DNA of 64,000 nt from an uncultured Oscillospiraceae bacterium (GTDB taxonomy: Bacteria; Bacillota; Clostridia; Oscillospirales; Oscillospiraceae). The notes beneath the pieces are model-generated. The model saw only the letters and a program-made list of their open reading frames with translations, had not been told where the DNA came from and did no database searches. Shown here piece by piece: positions 51,589-60,694 of this stretch. Position numbers and translations under genes: made by a program. The stretch is from positions 33,900 to 97,899 of the forward strand of contig CAJUAC010000001.1 of NCBI GenBank assembly GCA_910583885.1, read 5' to 3'. Each line of letters begins with the position of its first letter. The stretch's first letter is position 1.

Positions 51589-51701
51589 CTGTGAATACGG
51601 AAAAGGCTCAAAAGAAAAACTTTCAACCGGATTCCTTTTGTGGTATGATAGGAGTAAAGTTTTCTTTTTGATCCTTTTTCTTTTGTAAAAGAAAAAGGAT
51701 G
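51589..51701. repeat. dispersed AT-rich palindromic repeat, copy 5 (full)
   Basis: Left arm CTCTTTTCCCTG...CGGAAAAGGCTCAAAAG with AAAAACTTTC; right arm GTAAAGTTTTCTTTTTGATCC then TTTTTCTTTTG/AAAAGAAAAAGGATG, inverted to the left arm. It lies directly upstream of metY's ribosome site. Confidence 0.65.
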
Positions 51702-51729
51702 TTTACCAACACGGAAGGAGCGCCAGACC

Positions 51730-53010
51730 ATGACCGACCATTTGGAGACCATCTGCGTCCAGGGCGGCTACCGCCCCGGCAGCGGCGAGCCCCGGCAAAT
51801 CCCGATTATCCAGTCCACCACTTTTAAGTACGACTCCAGCGAGGAGATGGGCAAGCTCTTCGACCTGGAGGCGGAAGGCTACTTCTACAGCCGCCTCCAG
51901 AACCCCACCTGCGACCACGTGGCCGCTAAAATCGCCCAGCTGGAGGGGGGCACGTCGGCCATGCTCACCTCCTCCGGCCAGGCCGCCAACTTCTATGCGG
52001 TGTTCAACATCGCCTCCTGCGGCGACCATGTGGTCGCCAGCAGTTCCATCTACGGCGGCACCTACAACCTCTTTGCCGTGACCATGAAGCGCATGGGCGT
52101 CGAGTTCACCTTCGTCTCCCCGGACTGCACCGCCCAGGAGCTGGACGGGGCGTTCCGCCCCAACACCAAGGCTGTCTTCGGCGAGACCATCGCCAACCCT
52201 GCCCTGACAGTGCTGGATATTGAGAAGTTCGCCCAGGCCGCCCACCGCCACGGCGTGCCCCTGATCGTGGACAACACCTTCGCCACCCCCATCAACTGCC
52301 AGCCCATCCGCTGGGGGGCGGACATTGTGGTCCACTCCACCACCAAGTATATGGACGGCCATGCCGCCGCCCTGGGCGGGTGCATTGTGGACGGCGGCCG
52401 CTTCGACTGGATGGCCCACGCGGACAAGTTCCCCGGGCTGTGTACCCCGGACGACAGCTACCATGGCGTCACCTACGCGGAGAAATTCGGGATGGAGGGG
52501 GCCTTTATCCACAAGGCTACCGCCCAGCTTATGCGGGATTTTGGCTCTGCCATGTCCCCTCAGAGCGCCTTCCTGCTGAACCTGGGCCTGGAGAGCCTCC
52601 ATGTCCGCATGGCCCGCCACTGCGAAAACGCCCAGGCCGTGGCGGAGTTCCTCAGCGGCCATCCCAAAATCAGCTGGGTGCGGTACAGCGGACTGCCCGG
52701 CGACCCCTACCACGCCCTGGCGGAGAAGTACCTGCCCCACGGCTCCTGCGGCGTGGTCAGCTTTGGGGTGAAGGGGGGCCGCAGCGCGGCGGCCTCCTTT
52801 ATGGAGCGCCTGCGTCTGGGGGCCATCGCCACCCATGTGGCCGACGCCCGCACCTGCTGCCTCCACCCGGCCAGCACCACCCACCGGCAGATGAACGACG
52901 CGGAGCTGGCTGCCGCCGGTGTGTCGCCGGACCTGGTCCGGCTGAGCGTCGGCCTGGAGAGCCGGGAGGACCTGCTGGCGGATCTGGCCCAGGCGCTGGA
53001 CGCTGTGTAA
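51730..53010 (+). CDS. metY: O-acetylhomoserine sulfhydrylase (aminocarboxypropyltransferase)
   Basis: 426 aa of the Cys/Met-metabolism PLP family. PLP Lys in [10 protein letters not shown], with [20 protein letters not shown] and [19 protein letters not shown] near the N-terminus, typical of MetY rather than MetB/MetC. It makes homocysteine directly from O-acetylhomoserine and sulfide, the product of the next gene being its substrate. AAGGAGCGCCAGACC precedes the ATG. No SAM riboswitch was seen upstream. Confidence 0.94.
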   Translation: MTDHLETICVQGGYRPGSGEPRQIPIIQSTTFKYDSSEEMGKLFDLEAEGYFYSRLQNPTCDHVAAKIAQLEGGTSAMLTSSGQAANFYAVFNIASCGDHVVASSSIYGGTYNLFAVTMKRMGVEFTFVSPDCTAQELDGAFRPNTKAVFGETIANPALTVLDIEKFAQAAHRHGVPLIVDNTFATPINCQPIRWGADIVVHSTTKYMDGHAAALGGCIVDGGRFDWMAHADKFPGLCTPDDSYHGVTYAEKFGMEGAFIHKATAQLMRDFGSAMSPQSAFLLNLGLESLHVRMARHCENAQAVAEFLSGHPKISWVRYSGLPGDPYHALAEKYLPHGSCGVVSFGVKGGRSAAASFMERLRLGAIATHVADARTCCLHPASTTHRQMNDAELAAAGVSPDLVRLSVGLESREDLLADLAQALDAV

Positions 53011-53029
53011 GAGGAAAGAGGAGGAACCC

Positions 53030-53965
53030 ATGCCCATCCGTATCCCCAATGAACTGCCTGCCGTCAAGACCCTGACGGAAGAAAATATCTTTGTCATGAC
53101 CGAGCAGCGGGCCATGACCCAGGACATCCGCCCGCTGAAAATTTTACTGCTGAACCTGATGCCCACCAAGATCGCCACAGAGACCCAGCTCAGCCGCCTG
53201 CTGTCCAACACGCCCCTCCAGGTGGAGCTGGAGCTGATCTGCCCCCAGGGCCACATCCCCAAGAATACGCCCCAGGAACACATGTTGGCCTTTTACCGCC
53301 ACTTCGCGGACGTGAAGGACTTCAACTACGACGGCATGGTCATCACTGGCGCGCCGGTGGAGCACCTGCCCTTTGAGGAGGTGTCCTACTGGCCGGAGCT
53401 GTGCGAGATCATGGAGTGGAGCAGGCTCCATGTCCACAGCACCTTCCACATCTGCTGGGGGGCCCAGGCGGGGCTGTACTACCACTACGGCATTGAGAAA
53501 TACCCCCTGGAAAAGAAGCTCTTCGGCGTCTTCCCCCATGTGGTGGAGCGGCGGAGCAACATGCTCTTCCGGGGCAGCGACGATGTCTTCATGGTCCCCC
53601 ACTCCCGGCATACCACCATCCGCCGGGAGGACGTGGAGCGGGTGCCGGAGCTGAAGATCCTGGCCACCTCGCCGGAGGCGGGGATCTACGCCCTGTCCAC
53701 CGAGAGCGGCCGGCAGATTTTCATCACCGGCCACAGCGAGTACGACGCGGGCACCCTGGAGCAGGAGTACCTGCGGGACAAGGGCCAGGGCAAGCCCATT
53801 GACATGCCGAAAAATTATTACCCCGGCGACGACGACACCCAGCCGCCCAAAGTCACCTGGCGCTCCAGCGCCAACCTGCTCTACAGCAACTGGCTGAACT
53901 ACTTCGTCTACCAGACCACCCCCTTCGACCTGCGCCAGCTGCCGCCCCAGAGGGAGCGGCGGTAG
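53030..53965 (+). CDS. metA: homoserine O-acetyltransferase (MetA/MetAA type)
   Basis: 311 aa. Catalytic Cys142 is in [10 protein letters not shown] and the His-Glu pair is in TGHSEYD. Residue 111, in GAPVE, is Glu; in this family Glu111 gives acetyl-CoA use and Gly111 succinyl-CoA, so the product should be O-acetylhomoserine, matching the MetY partner 19 bases upstream. AGAGGAGGAACCC precedes the ATG. Confidence 0.95.
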   Translation: MPIRIPNELPAVKTLTEENIFVMTEQRAMTQDIRPLKILLLNLMPTKIATETQLSRLLSNTPLQVELELICPQGHIPKNTPQEHMLAFYRHFADVKDFNYDGMVITGAPVEHLPFEEVSYWPELCEIMEWSRLHVHSTFHICWGAQAGLYYHYGIEKYPLEKKLFGVFPHVVERRSNMLFRGSDDVFMVPHSRHTTIRREDVERVPELKILATSPEAGIYALSTESGRQIFITGHSEYDAGTLEQEYLRDKGQGKPIDMPKNYYPGDDDTQPPKVTWRSSANLLYSNWLNYFVYQTTPFDLRQLPPQRERR

Positions 53966-53988
53966 GCCCGGGCCGCATATGTACGCAG

Positions 53989-54020
53989 AGAGGCTGCGCA
54001 TCCGCGGATGCGCAGCCTCT
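53989..54020. terminator. bidirectional terminator between metA and rubrerythrin
   Basis: AGAGGCTGCGCA and its complement TGCGCAGCCTCT around TCCGCGGA, followed by TCTTT. Confidence 0.85.
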
Positions 54021-54023
54021 TCT

Positions 54024-54614
54024 TTACCGCTCGTGGGGCGACAGCTCCAGGCGGATGAAGTAGCCCTGGTCGTGGGAGCAGACAGGGCACTTGGCCGGGG
54101 CCTGCTTGCCAGTGAGGACATGGCCGCAGTTGAGGCACATCCAGCCGGTTTCCACGTCGCTGACAAACAGCTTATTCTCCCGCATATATTTGGCAAAGCG
54201 CTCAAACCGCTCTGCGTGGACCTTCTCGATCTCCGCAATCTGGCGGAAATGGCGGGCAATTTCTGCAAACCCCTCCTCCTGGGCCTGGTCCGCAAAGGCG
54301 GGGTAGATATCGCCAAACTCGTCCATCTCGTGCTGCCGGGCCAGCTCCAGGAGCTTCTGGGGCTGGTCAGGCAGGTCAACCGGGTAATTGGCGGTGATGG
54401 TCACATTCTCACAGCCCGCCTGCTTGAGGTGGTTATAAAACACCTCCGCGTGCTCCTTCTCCTGCCCGGCCGTGTAGAGGAAGATGGCCTCCAACAGCTG
54501 TAATTTGTTCTGCTGGCAGATACCTGCCGCAAAGGTGTAGCGGTTTCTGGCCTGGCTCTCCCCGGCAAATGCGCGCAGAAGGTTCTCCTTTGTGGTGCTC
54601 TCTCGCAGTTCCAT
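54024..54614 (-). CDS. rbr: rubrerythrin
   Basis: 196 aa. The di-iron four-helix domain has FAGESQARNRYT and GQEKEHAEVFY, then RQIAEIEKVHAERF with the second ExxH. The C-terminal rubredoxin-like domain has CLNCGHVL and CPVCSHDQGYF. It reduces hydrogen peroxide in anaerobes. GAAAGGAGAATTCCT precedes the ATG. Confidence 0.95.
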   Translation of the reverse strand: MELRESTTKENLLRAFAGESQARNRYTFAAGICQQNKLQLLEAIFLYTAGQEKEHAEVFYNHLKQAGCENVTITANYPVDLPDQPQKLLELARQHEMDEFGDIYPAFADQAQEEGFAEIARHFRQIAEIEKVHAERFERFAKYMRENKLFVSDVETGWMCLNCGHVLTGKQAPAKCPVCSHDQGYFIRLELSPHER

Positions 54615-54752
54615 AGGAATTCTCCTTTCATGATGTGGATGCCCCTAGTGTTTTCCAAAATTTTTCTTTTATTCCCCCTGAAGCGGTGTATAATGCCCGC
54701 CCGCTGCGGGCACAATAGGCCCGTACCGCTTGAGAAAGGAGGCCTTCCTGCT

Positions 54753-54869
54753 ATGAAGAACTCTCAGAACAACAATCAGAACAGCCAGAACAACAACCGG
54801 AACCAGAACAGCAATCAGAACCAGAACAACCAGAACCAGAATCAGAACGAGAACCAGAACAAGCGCTGA
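54753..54869 (+). CDS. Asn/Gln-rich microprotein, 38 aa
   Basis: AAAGGAGGCCTTCCTGCT precedes the ATG. The protein is almost only Asn and Gln with a few Ser, Arg and Glu (MKNSQNNNQNSQNNNRNQNS at the start, ending NENQNKR). The codons alternate AAC and CAG rather than repeating a single unit. I have seen similar short N/Q-rich proteins in Clostridia genomes, some near spore genes, but know no function. A terminator-like hairpin follows. Confidence 0.65.
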   Translation: MKNSQNNNQNSQNNNRNQNSNQNQNNQNQNQNENQNKR

Positions 54870-54884
54870 TGCTCAACGGGCAGG

Positions 54885-54912
54885 CCGCCGGCTTTTTTGT
54901 GCCGGCGGCCTT
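54885..54912 (+). terminator. terminator-like hairpin after the Asn/Gln-rich gene
   Basis: GGCCGCCGGC and GCCGGCGGCC flank TTTTTTGT; T-rich sequence is in the loop rather than after the stem. Confidence 0.5.
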
Positions 54913-54960
54913 GTGTTACTCCAGGCCGGGACATAAAAGTGGAATTGTCCAAAAAAATAT

Positions 54961-54990
54961 GTATACATTTAGGAAAAAGCGTGGTATACT
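54961..54990 (+). promoter_or_regulatory. extended -10 promoter before the RNase J leader
   Basis: TGGTATACT is an extended -10 element; the -35 region (ATACAT) is weak. Confidence 0.55.
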
Positions 54991-54996
54991 AGTTTT

Positions 54997-55254
54997 GAAT
55001 GAGCGCAGGCCGGCAATCCGGCCCGCTGGCCGTCCCCCTGCTGCGGGGGCGGTTTCCGATTGTTTTTTGCAGGCAGCTGCGGGCGGGCCTGTATAAAATA
55101 TTTTGCCGTATGCGCCGCAGGCGGCATACGGCGCGAAGAGCCATCCTGACTACATAGCGGGCGGCGTCCTCCGGCAACCCACGATGAGAGGTGCGGTTTC
55201 CGGGACGCCTTCCCGTCTGTTTGTGTTGCGCTTTTCTCCCTGTAAATTCGACTG
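54997..55254 (+). ncRNA. highly structured leader or independent small RNA upstream of RNase J
   Basis: About 260 bases with successive hairpins: GCCGG/CCGGC, CCGTCCCCC/GGGGGCGG (55029-55052, followed by a T-rich stretch), GCCGTATGC/GCATACGGC (55105-55132), and GGCGTCC/GGACGCC (55163-55209) enclosing ACCCACGATGAGAGGTGCGG. The last part, with its closed stem and pyrimidine tail (CCTTCCCGTCTGTTTGTG), could be a stable RNA such as 6S RNA, but I cannot match it with confidence. Confidence 0.35.
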
Positions 55255-55278
55255 ATGCAACAAAAAGGAGTGCAAAAA

Positions 55279-56934
55279 TTGGCAGAAAAAATGAAGATTA
55301 TCCCCTTGGGCGGCCTCAACGAGGTTGGCAAGAATATGACGGTTTACGAACACGGCGGCGAGATCATCGTGGTGGACTGCGGCATGGGCTTCCCGGACGG
55401 GGACATGTACGGCATTGACCTGGTGATCCCCGATGTCACATACCTGGTAAAAAACAAGGCCCGGATCCGCGGCCTGTTCATCACCCACGGCCATGAGGAC
55501 CACATCGGCGCCATCCCCTATATCCTGCGCCAGGTCAACATGCCGGTGTACTGCACCCGCCTGACTGCGGGCCTCATCAAGCTGAAGCTGGAGGAGCACG
55601 GCCTGCTCAAGCAGACCAAGCTCATTACGGTGGAGGCCGGCGAAATGATCCGGGTGGGCAAGTTCTATGTGGAGTTCATCCACGTCAACCACTCCATCGC
55701 CGACTCCGTGGCTTTCGCTATCCACACCAGCATGGGTGTGCTCATCCACACCGGCGACTTCAAGATTGACTCCACCCCCATTGATGGCGATGTGATCGAC
55801 CTGGGGCGCTTTGGTGAGCTGGGCCGGGAGGGCGTACTGGCCCTGCTGGCGGACTCCACCAATGTGGAGCGGCCTGGCTACACCATGAGCGAATCCATTG
55901 TCGGCCGGACCTTCGACCGGCTCTTCAACGGCTGCAAGCAGCGTATCATCGTCACCACCTTCGCCTCCAACGTCCACCGGATCCAGCAGGTGATCGATGC
56001 GGCCGCCAACTGCGGGCGCAAGGTGGCTGTCTCCGGGCGCAGCATGGAGAACATCATGCGTGTTGCCACTGAGCTGGGCTATATGAAGCTGCCCAAGAAC
56101 ACGCTGGTGGATCTCAACAAGATCAAGTCCATGCCCCTGGATAAGCAGGTCCTGGTCACAACAGGCAGCCAGGGCGAGGAGATGAGCGCCCTCTACCGCA
56201 TGGCCTTCTCCCAGCACCGGCAGATCGATGTGGGGCCCGGCGACCGGGTCATCATCTCCGCCAGTGCGATCCCCGGCAATGAAAAGACCATTGGCCGGGT
56301 CATCAACGAGCTGTTCCGCAAGGGAGTGGATGTGATCTATGACAAGTCCGACCCCCTCCATGTCTCCGGCCACGCCTGCCAGGAGGAGCTGAAGATCATC
56401 CATGCCCTCACCCGCCCCAGGTTCTTCATCCCCCTCCACGGGGAGCAGCGAATGCTCCGCCGCCATGTCAACCTGGCGATGGAGATGGGAATGGACCGGA
56501 AAAATATTGTCCTGCCCGACATTGGCAGCGTCATTGAGCTGACGACCAAGACCATCAAAATCGCCGAGGCGCCCGCCCCCTCCGGCTCTGTGCTGGTGGA
56601 CGGCAGCGGCGTAGGCGACGTGGGTGCGGTGGTACTGCGGGACCGGAAGATCCTGGCAGAGGACGGCATGGTGGTGGTGATCCTCAATCTCCAGCACGGC
56701 CAGCTCCTGGGCGAGCCGGAGATCATCACCCGCGGCTTTATCTACGTCAAGGAATCCGAGGATCTGATGCGGGAGCTGAAGGAGGTTGCCGGGTCCGCCG
56801 CCCTGGCCGCCATCGGCAAAAAGAGCCGGGATATGGGCGAGCTGCGCAGCGCGGTAAAATCCGCTGTCAGCGGCTACCTCTTCAAGCATACCAAGCGCAG
56901 CCCCATGGTCATACCCGCTGTCAACAAGCTATAA
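55279..56934 (+). CDS. rnj: ribonuclease J
   Basis: 551 aa of the metallo-beta-lactamase/beta-CASP family. Metal motif THGHEDH, HTGDFKID, beta-CASP region with ADSTNVERPG and FASNVHRIQQ, then GSQGEE, and the C-terminal DGSGVGDVG domain. It processes and degrades mRNA. The start is TTG at 55279, since AAAAAGGAG lies before it at 8 bases; ATG 55255 lies upstream of that site and ATG 55291 inside. RNase J genes are often autoregulated through their leaders, in keeping with the structured region upstream. Confidence 0.94.
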   Translation: MAEKMKIIPLGGLNEVGKNMTVYEHGGEIIVVDCGMGFPDGDMYGIDLVIPDVTYLVKNKARIRGLFITHGHEDHIGAIPYILRQVNMPVYCTRLTAGLIKLKLEEHGLLKQTKLITVEAGEMIRVGKFYVEFIHVNHSIADSVAFAIHTSMGVLIHTGDFKIDSTPIDGDVIDLGRFGELGREGVLALLADSTNVERPGYTMSESIVGRTFDRLFNGCKQRIIVTTFASNVHRIQQVIDAAANCGRKVAVSGRSMENIMRVATELGYMKLPKNTLVDLNKIKSMPLDKQVLVTTGSQGEEMSALYRMAFSQHRQIDVGPGDRVIISASAIPGNEKTIGRVINELFRKGVDVIYDKSDPLHVSGHACQEELKIIHALTRPRFFIPLHGEQRMLRRHVNLAMEMGMDRKNIVLPDIGSVIELTTKTIKIAEAPAPSGSVLVDGSGVGDVGAVVLRDRKILAEDGMVVVILNLQHGQLLGEPEIITRGFIYVKESEDLMRELKEVAGSAALAAIGKKSRDMGELRSAVKSAVSGYLFKHTKRSPMVIPAVNKL

Positions 56935-56965
56935 GCCTGCAAGGGCCCTCGCTATGGAATGATGG

Positions 56966-57003
56966 ACCGCCCCAGACTGTGCCGCTGCACAATCTGGGGC
57001 GGT
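56966..57003 (+). terminator. terminator after RNase J
   Basis: ACCGCCCCAGA and TCTGGGGCGGT with an inner TGTGC/GCACA stem, followed by TTTCC. Confidence 0.85.
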
Positions 57004-57106
57004 TTCCTCTGTATCAGCCCGGGGGTGAGAAACGCCGCCTGCTGTTATCCGGCCCATCCCTGCAAATAGCCGTGTGATTGCCCCGGTTACAGAGCGTATC
57101 TTGTCC

Positions 57107-57135
57107 TTGCTGATTTCGCCGGACGGGAGTATAAT
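57107..57135 (+). promoter_or_regulatory. promoter of pyrG
   Basis: TTGCTG and TATAAT with a 17-base spacer, about 185 bases before the pyrG start. Confidence 0.65.
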
Positions 57136-57243
57136 ACCCTCATCTAAAAGCCATCTTCATGCTGCCTCCTATAGAGGCTCATGAAAAGCGATCAGACGGC
57201 TTTCACCTATCACATCAATCAAAACTACAGTGTTGCAGACCGG

Positions 57244-57290
57244 GAGAAGCCGCGTCTGCCGGCCCTGGCAGGGCCGGCTGCCTGCTTCTC
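57244..57290 (+). other. strong hairpin in the pyrG leader
   Basis: Outer arms GAGAAGC/GCTTCTC and inner arms GCCGGCCCTG/CAGGGCCGGC. No T-run follows, so it is not a plain terminator; the ribosome site GGAGGAGG lies 15 bases beyond and is not paired. Confidence 0.55.
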
Positions 57291-57319
57291 TATCGGGGTC
57301 ATGCGGAGGAGGGGTTGCT

Positions 57320-58921
57320 ATGGCAGCAAAGTATATTTTTGTAACGGGTGGCGTGGTCTCCGGCCTGGGCAAGGGGATTGCAGCCGCCTCCCTCGGGCGG
57401 CTGCTCAAGCAGCGGGGGCTGCGGGTAAAGGTCCAGAAGCTGGATCCCTACCTGAACGTCGACCCTGGCACCATGAGCCCTTATCAGCACGGGGAGGTGT
57501 TCGTTACCGACGACGGCGCGGAGACCGATCTGGACCTGGGCCACTACGAGCGCTTTATTGACGAAAACCTGGACGTAAACTCCTCCGTATCCTCCGGCAA
57601 GGTCTACTGGGAGGTGCTCAACCGGGAGCGCCGTGGGGATTTCCTGGGCGGTACCGTACAGATCATCCCCCACATCACCGGGGAAATCAAGCGGCGCATC
57701 TACGCCCTGGACACACCGGAGACGGACGTGGCCATTGTGGAGATCGGCGGCACAGTGGGGGACATCGAATCCCAGCCCTTCCTGGAGTCCATCCGCCAAG
57801 TGGCGGCGGAGCGGGGGCGGCACAATGTCCTGTTTATCCATGTCTCCCTCATTGTCTCCATCCCCGGCACAGGGGAGCTGAAGTCCAAGCCCACCCAGCA
57901 CTCAGCCAAGGAGCTGCTCTCCCTGGGCATCCAGCCGGATGTCATCCTCTGCCGCTGTGACGAGAAGATCCCCCAGGAAATTTTAGAAAAAATTGCCCTG
58001 TTTTGCAGCATCCCCGTGGAGAACGCCATCCCCAACCTGACGGCGGAGCTGCTGTATGAGGTGCCGCTGATGCTGGAACGGGAGGGCCTGGCGGACGTGG
58101 TGGTGCGGCGGCTGGGGCTCATCTGCCACATGCCGGACCTGACGGAGTGGGCCACCATGGTCCACCGGGCCAAGCATCCGGACGGGGAGGTCGAGATCGC
58201 CCTGGTAGGGAAGTATGTCGCCCTCCACGACGCCTACCTCTCTGTAGCAGAGGCCCTGACCCACGCGGGCATCGCCAACGGTGTGCGGGTGAAAATCCGA
58301 TGGGTGGACAGTGAGGGCGTGACGGATGGGAACGCGGCGGCGCAGCTGGCTGGATGCTCCGGCATCTTGGTGCCCGGCGGCTTTGGCGACCGGGGCATTG
58401 AGGGGAAAATCAGCGCCATCCGCTATGCCAGGGAGCAGAATGTGCCCTTCCTGGGCATCTGTCTGGGGATGCAGATGGCAGTGGTCGAGCTGGCCCGCCA
58501 CCAGGCGGGGCTGGAGGGGGCACACTCCAGCGAGCTGGCCCCCCGCACCAAGTTCCCGGTCATCGACCTGATGCCGGAACAGGTGGGCATAACGGACAAG
58601 GGCGGTACCATGCGCCTGGGGAGCTACCCCTGCCTGCTGGATCCGGGCAGCCGGGCGGCCGCCGCCTACGGCAGCGAACGCATCGACGAGCGCCACCGCC
58701 ACCGGTATGAGTTCAACAACGACTACCGCCCAGCCCTGGCAGAGGCAGGGATGGTGTTCTCCGGCCTGTCGCCGGACGGGCAGCTGGTGGAGATCGTGGA
58801 GCTGAAGGGCCATCCCTGGTTTGTTGGGGTACAGTTCCATCCGGAGCTGAAGAGCCGGCCCAACCGGGCCCATCCCCTGTTCCGGGAACTGATCGCGGCG
58901 GCGAAAGCGCACCGTCCCTGA
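57320..58921 (+). CDS. pyrG: CTP synthase
   Basis: 533 aa that amidate UTP to CTP. The synthetase half begins [20 protein letters not shown] and has [20 protein letters not shown]. The glutaminase half has the nucleophile Cys in [11 protein letters not shown] and the His-Glu pair in [12 protein letters not shown]. The ATG at 57320 follows GGAGGAGGGGTTGCT. Confidence 0.97.
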   Translation: MAAKYIFVTGGVVSGLGKGIAAASLGRLLKQRGLRVKVQKLDPYLNVDPGTMSPYQHGEVFVTDDGAETDLDLGHYERFIDENLDVNSSVSSGKVYWEVLNRERRGDFLGGTVQIIPHITGEIKRRIYALDTPETDVAIVEIGGTVGDIESQPFLESIRQVAAERGRHNVLFIHVSLIVSIPGTGELKSKPTQHSAKELLSLGIQPDVILCRCDEKIPQEILEKIALFCSIPVENAIPNLTAELLYEVPLMLEREGLADVVVRRLGLICHMPDLTEWATMVHRAKHPDGEVEIALVGKYVALHDAYLSVAEALTHAGIANGVRVKIRWVDSEGVTDGNAAAQLAGCSGILVPGGFGDRGIEGKISAIRYAREQNVPFLGICLGMQMAVVELARHQAGLEGAHSSELAPRTKFPVIDLMPEQVGITDKGGTMRLGSYPCLLDPGSRAAAAYGSERIDERHRHRYEFNNDYRPALAEAGMVFSGLSPDGQLVEIVELKGHPWFVGVQFHPELKSRPNRAHPLFRELIAAAKAHRP

Positions 58922-58926
58922 CGCCC

Positions 58927-60534
58927 CTACACCTCCCGCTTCCCCCGCTCCTGGGCTGGGAGGTACAGGCACATGGCGCTGCAATCGTCGCTGCCCTGGC
59001 GGCGCTGGGCGGCCTCCCGCAGCACCAGGGAGACCAGCACATTGGGATCCTCCCCCTGCCAGCCGGCCAGCAGATCTTGCAGCCACTGGTCGTCACCGCT
59101 GTCAGCCACGCCGTCGCTGATCATGAGCAGGAACAGGTTCTCCTCCAGAGGGAAGCTGAGCGACCAGGGGGCTGTACCGATGTCATGGAGCCCAGCGGGG
59201 AGGGCGCTGCCCGTCAGCCGCCGGACAGAGCCCTGGCGCTTGATATATGTAGGGGCTGCGCCGTACTTGTACAATGTCGCCTGGCGGCCTGCCAGGTCTA
59301 CCGCCAGCAGGTCGATGGTTGTGAAGCTGCCCTGGTCGTCGCTGCGGATGTTCAGGGCTGCATTGAGGGTTTTGAGGGCGCTCTCTGCCTCTATACCGGC
59401 CTTGAGGAACTGCTCTGTAAAGCGCAGGGTCATCTGGCTCTCCCGCTGGGCCTCCCGGCCGCTGCCCATGCCATCACTGAGCAGGAGATAGAGCGTGTTC
59501 CCGCCGCCGCGGAAATAGGTCAGGCTGTCGCCGCACACCCGCTGGCCCTCCTTGGGCGTGCAGCCCAGGGCCACGTCGTGGGTCATCTCCTTCCCCAGGA
59601 CGGCGGGGGCCTCCGGGGCGGCCATAGCCTGGGCCACCAGCTCGCTGAGCTGGGCGTACTGCCCGCGGGCCCGCTGGCGCTCCTGCTCCAGCTGCCTGCG
59701 GTACTGCCGCCGCAGCAGCAGGGCCGTCACCTCGGTGTTGATGGCGGAGATGAGCTGGGGGAAATGGATACAGCGGCTGGCAAAGTGGACAGCGAAGTCC
59801 GACGGCTCCGCCCGGCCCCGCTCCAGCAGGGACGGGGTGGCGTCATTGAAGGCGTTGAAGGTGGACACATACTCCTTGCTCCAGCACACGTCCCGCAGGG
59901 CGCAGCCCCGGCAGACCACCTCGGCGGCGCGGTCAAAGATCACCGCCGGGTTCTCCTCCTTCTTGGCCGGCGGGACGGCGAAGCTCTCGCACAGCGAGCG
60001 CAGGGCCTCGGCACTCAGCCGCAGTCGCTGCCGCAGTCCGTCGGGCTCCCGGATGGCCTTCCGCCTGGGGATGGCCGTCTCCCGCAGCAGCAGGGCGCAG
60101 TAGTGGCACAGGAGCCCGGCCAGGGCGGTACAGGCCGCCATCCGCAGCAGCCCCTCCCGGTTCAGCCCCATTTGCAGGGTGTAGGCCAGCTCCACTGCCA
60201 GGGTTGCCCCTGCGGCTGTGACCGGCCGGAACAAGGCGTGCTGGTACCAGCGGGTTTCCTGGAAGGCGGAGAGGACCGCGTATACCAGCACCAGGATACC
60301 GCAGCAGCGCAGTGCTGGGCCAAAGGGCAGAAAGATGAAGGCGCCCGCCGCCGCTCCGCAGAGGGCGGCCAGGGCGCTTTTCCCTGGGCGGCAGGCGGCC
60401 AAAAGCCCCGCCGCCAGCGGTGCGCGGCCGTCCAGGCAGCACCCGGAGGCCAGGAAGCCCGCCGCAGTGTAGCCTGCCAGGCGGGCCAGCAGGGCCCTAT
60501 CTGGCCGTGCTGAGGTGATGCCGGCAATTTTCAT
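58927..60534 (-). CDS. spoIIE: SpoIIE-type PP2C phosphatase, short form
   Basis: 536 aa. The N-terminal part holds about five hydrophobic segments (LAGYTAAGFLASGCC, LAALCGAAAGAFIFLPFG, CCGILVLVYAVLSAF), the middle a Cys-containing region (CRGCALRDVCWSKEY), and the C-terminal PP2C domain GDSLTYFRGGG, LLLSDGMGSG and MISDGVADSG. In B. subtilis this ~827-aa protein with ten membrane spans dephosphorylates SpoIIAA to activate sigma-F; here the membrane part is about half as long. The ATG at 60534 follows AAGAAGGGGACAAGCT. Confidence 0.88.
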   Translation of the reverse strand: MKIAGITSARPDRALLARLAGYTAAGFLASGCCLDGRAPLAAGLLAACRPGKSALAALCGAAAGAFIFLPFGPALRCCGILVLVYAVLSAFQETRWYQHALFRPVTAAGATLAVELAYTLQMGLNREGLLRMAACTALAGLLCHYCALLLRETAIPRRKAIREPDGLRQRLRLSAEALRSLCESFAVPPAKKEENPAVIFDRAAEVVCRGCALRDVCWSKEYVSTFNAFNDATPSLLERGRAEPSDFAVHFASRCIHFPQLISAINTEVTALLLRRQYRRQLEQERQRARGQYAQLSELVAQAMAAPEAPAVLGKEMTHDVALGCTPKEGQRVCGDSLTYFRGGGNTLYLLLSDGMGSGREAQRESQMTLRFTEQFLKAGIEAESALKTLNAALNIRSDDQGSFTTIDLLAVDLAGRQATLYKYGAAPTYIKRQGSVRRLTGSALPAGLHDIGTAPWSLSFPLEENLFLLMISDGVADSGDDQWLQDLLAGWQGEDPNVLVSLVLREAAQRRQGSDDCSAMCLYLPAQERGKREV

Positions 60535-60639
60535 AGCTTGTCCCCTTCTTTCCATGGTCTTGCGGATCATTGTAGCAGGGGATGCCGGAAAAGGATGTCG
60601 GGAAATGCGCAAGGACATTTCCGCTGCCCGATAAGCCGC

Positions 60640-60675
60640 AAAAAGGCCCGCACGCAGCAGCGTGCGGGCCTTTTT
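60640..60675. terminator. terminator after acsB (bidirectional form)
   Basis: AAAAAGGCCCGCACGC and GCGTGCGGGCCTTTTT around AGCA, perfect stem with T-runs on both strands. Confidence 0.92.
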
Positions 60676-60694
60676 CCAACATTTTCAGGCAAAA

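Noticed and set aside
51568..51729. SAM riboswitch or T-box upstream of metY
   Set aside because: The gap is filled by the dispersed repeat; no riboswitch or T-box signature is present.
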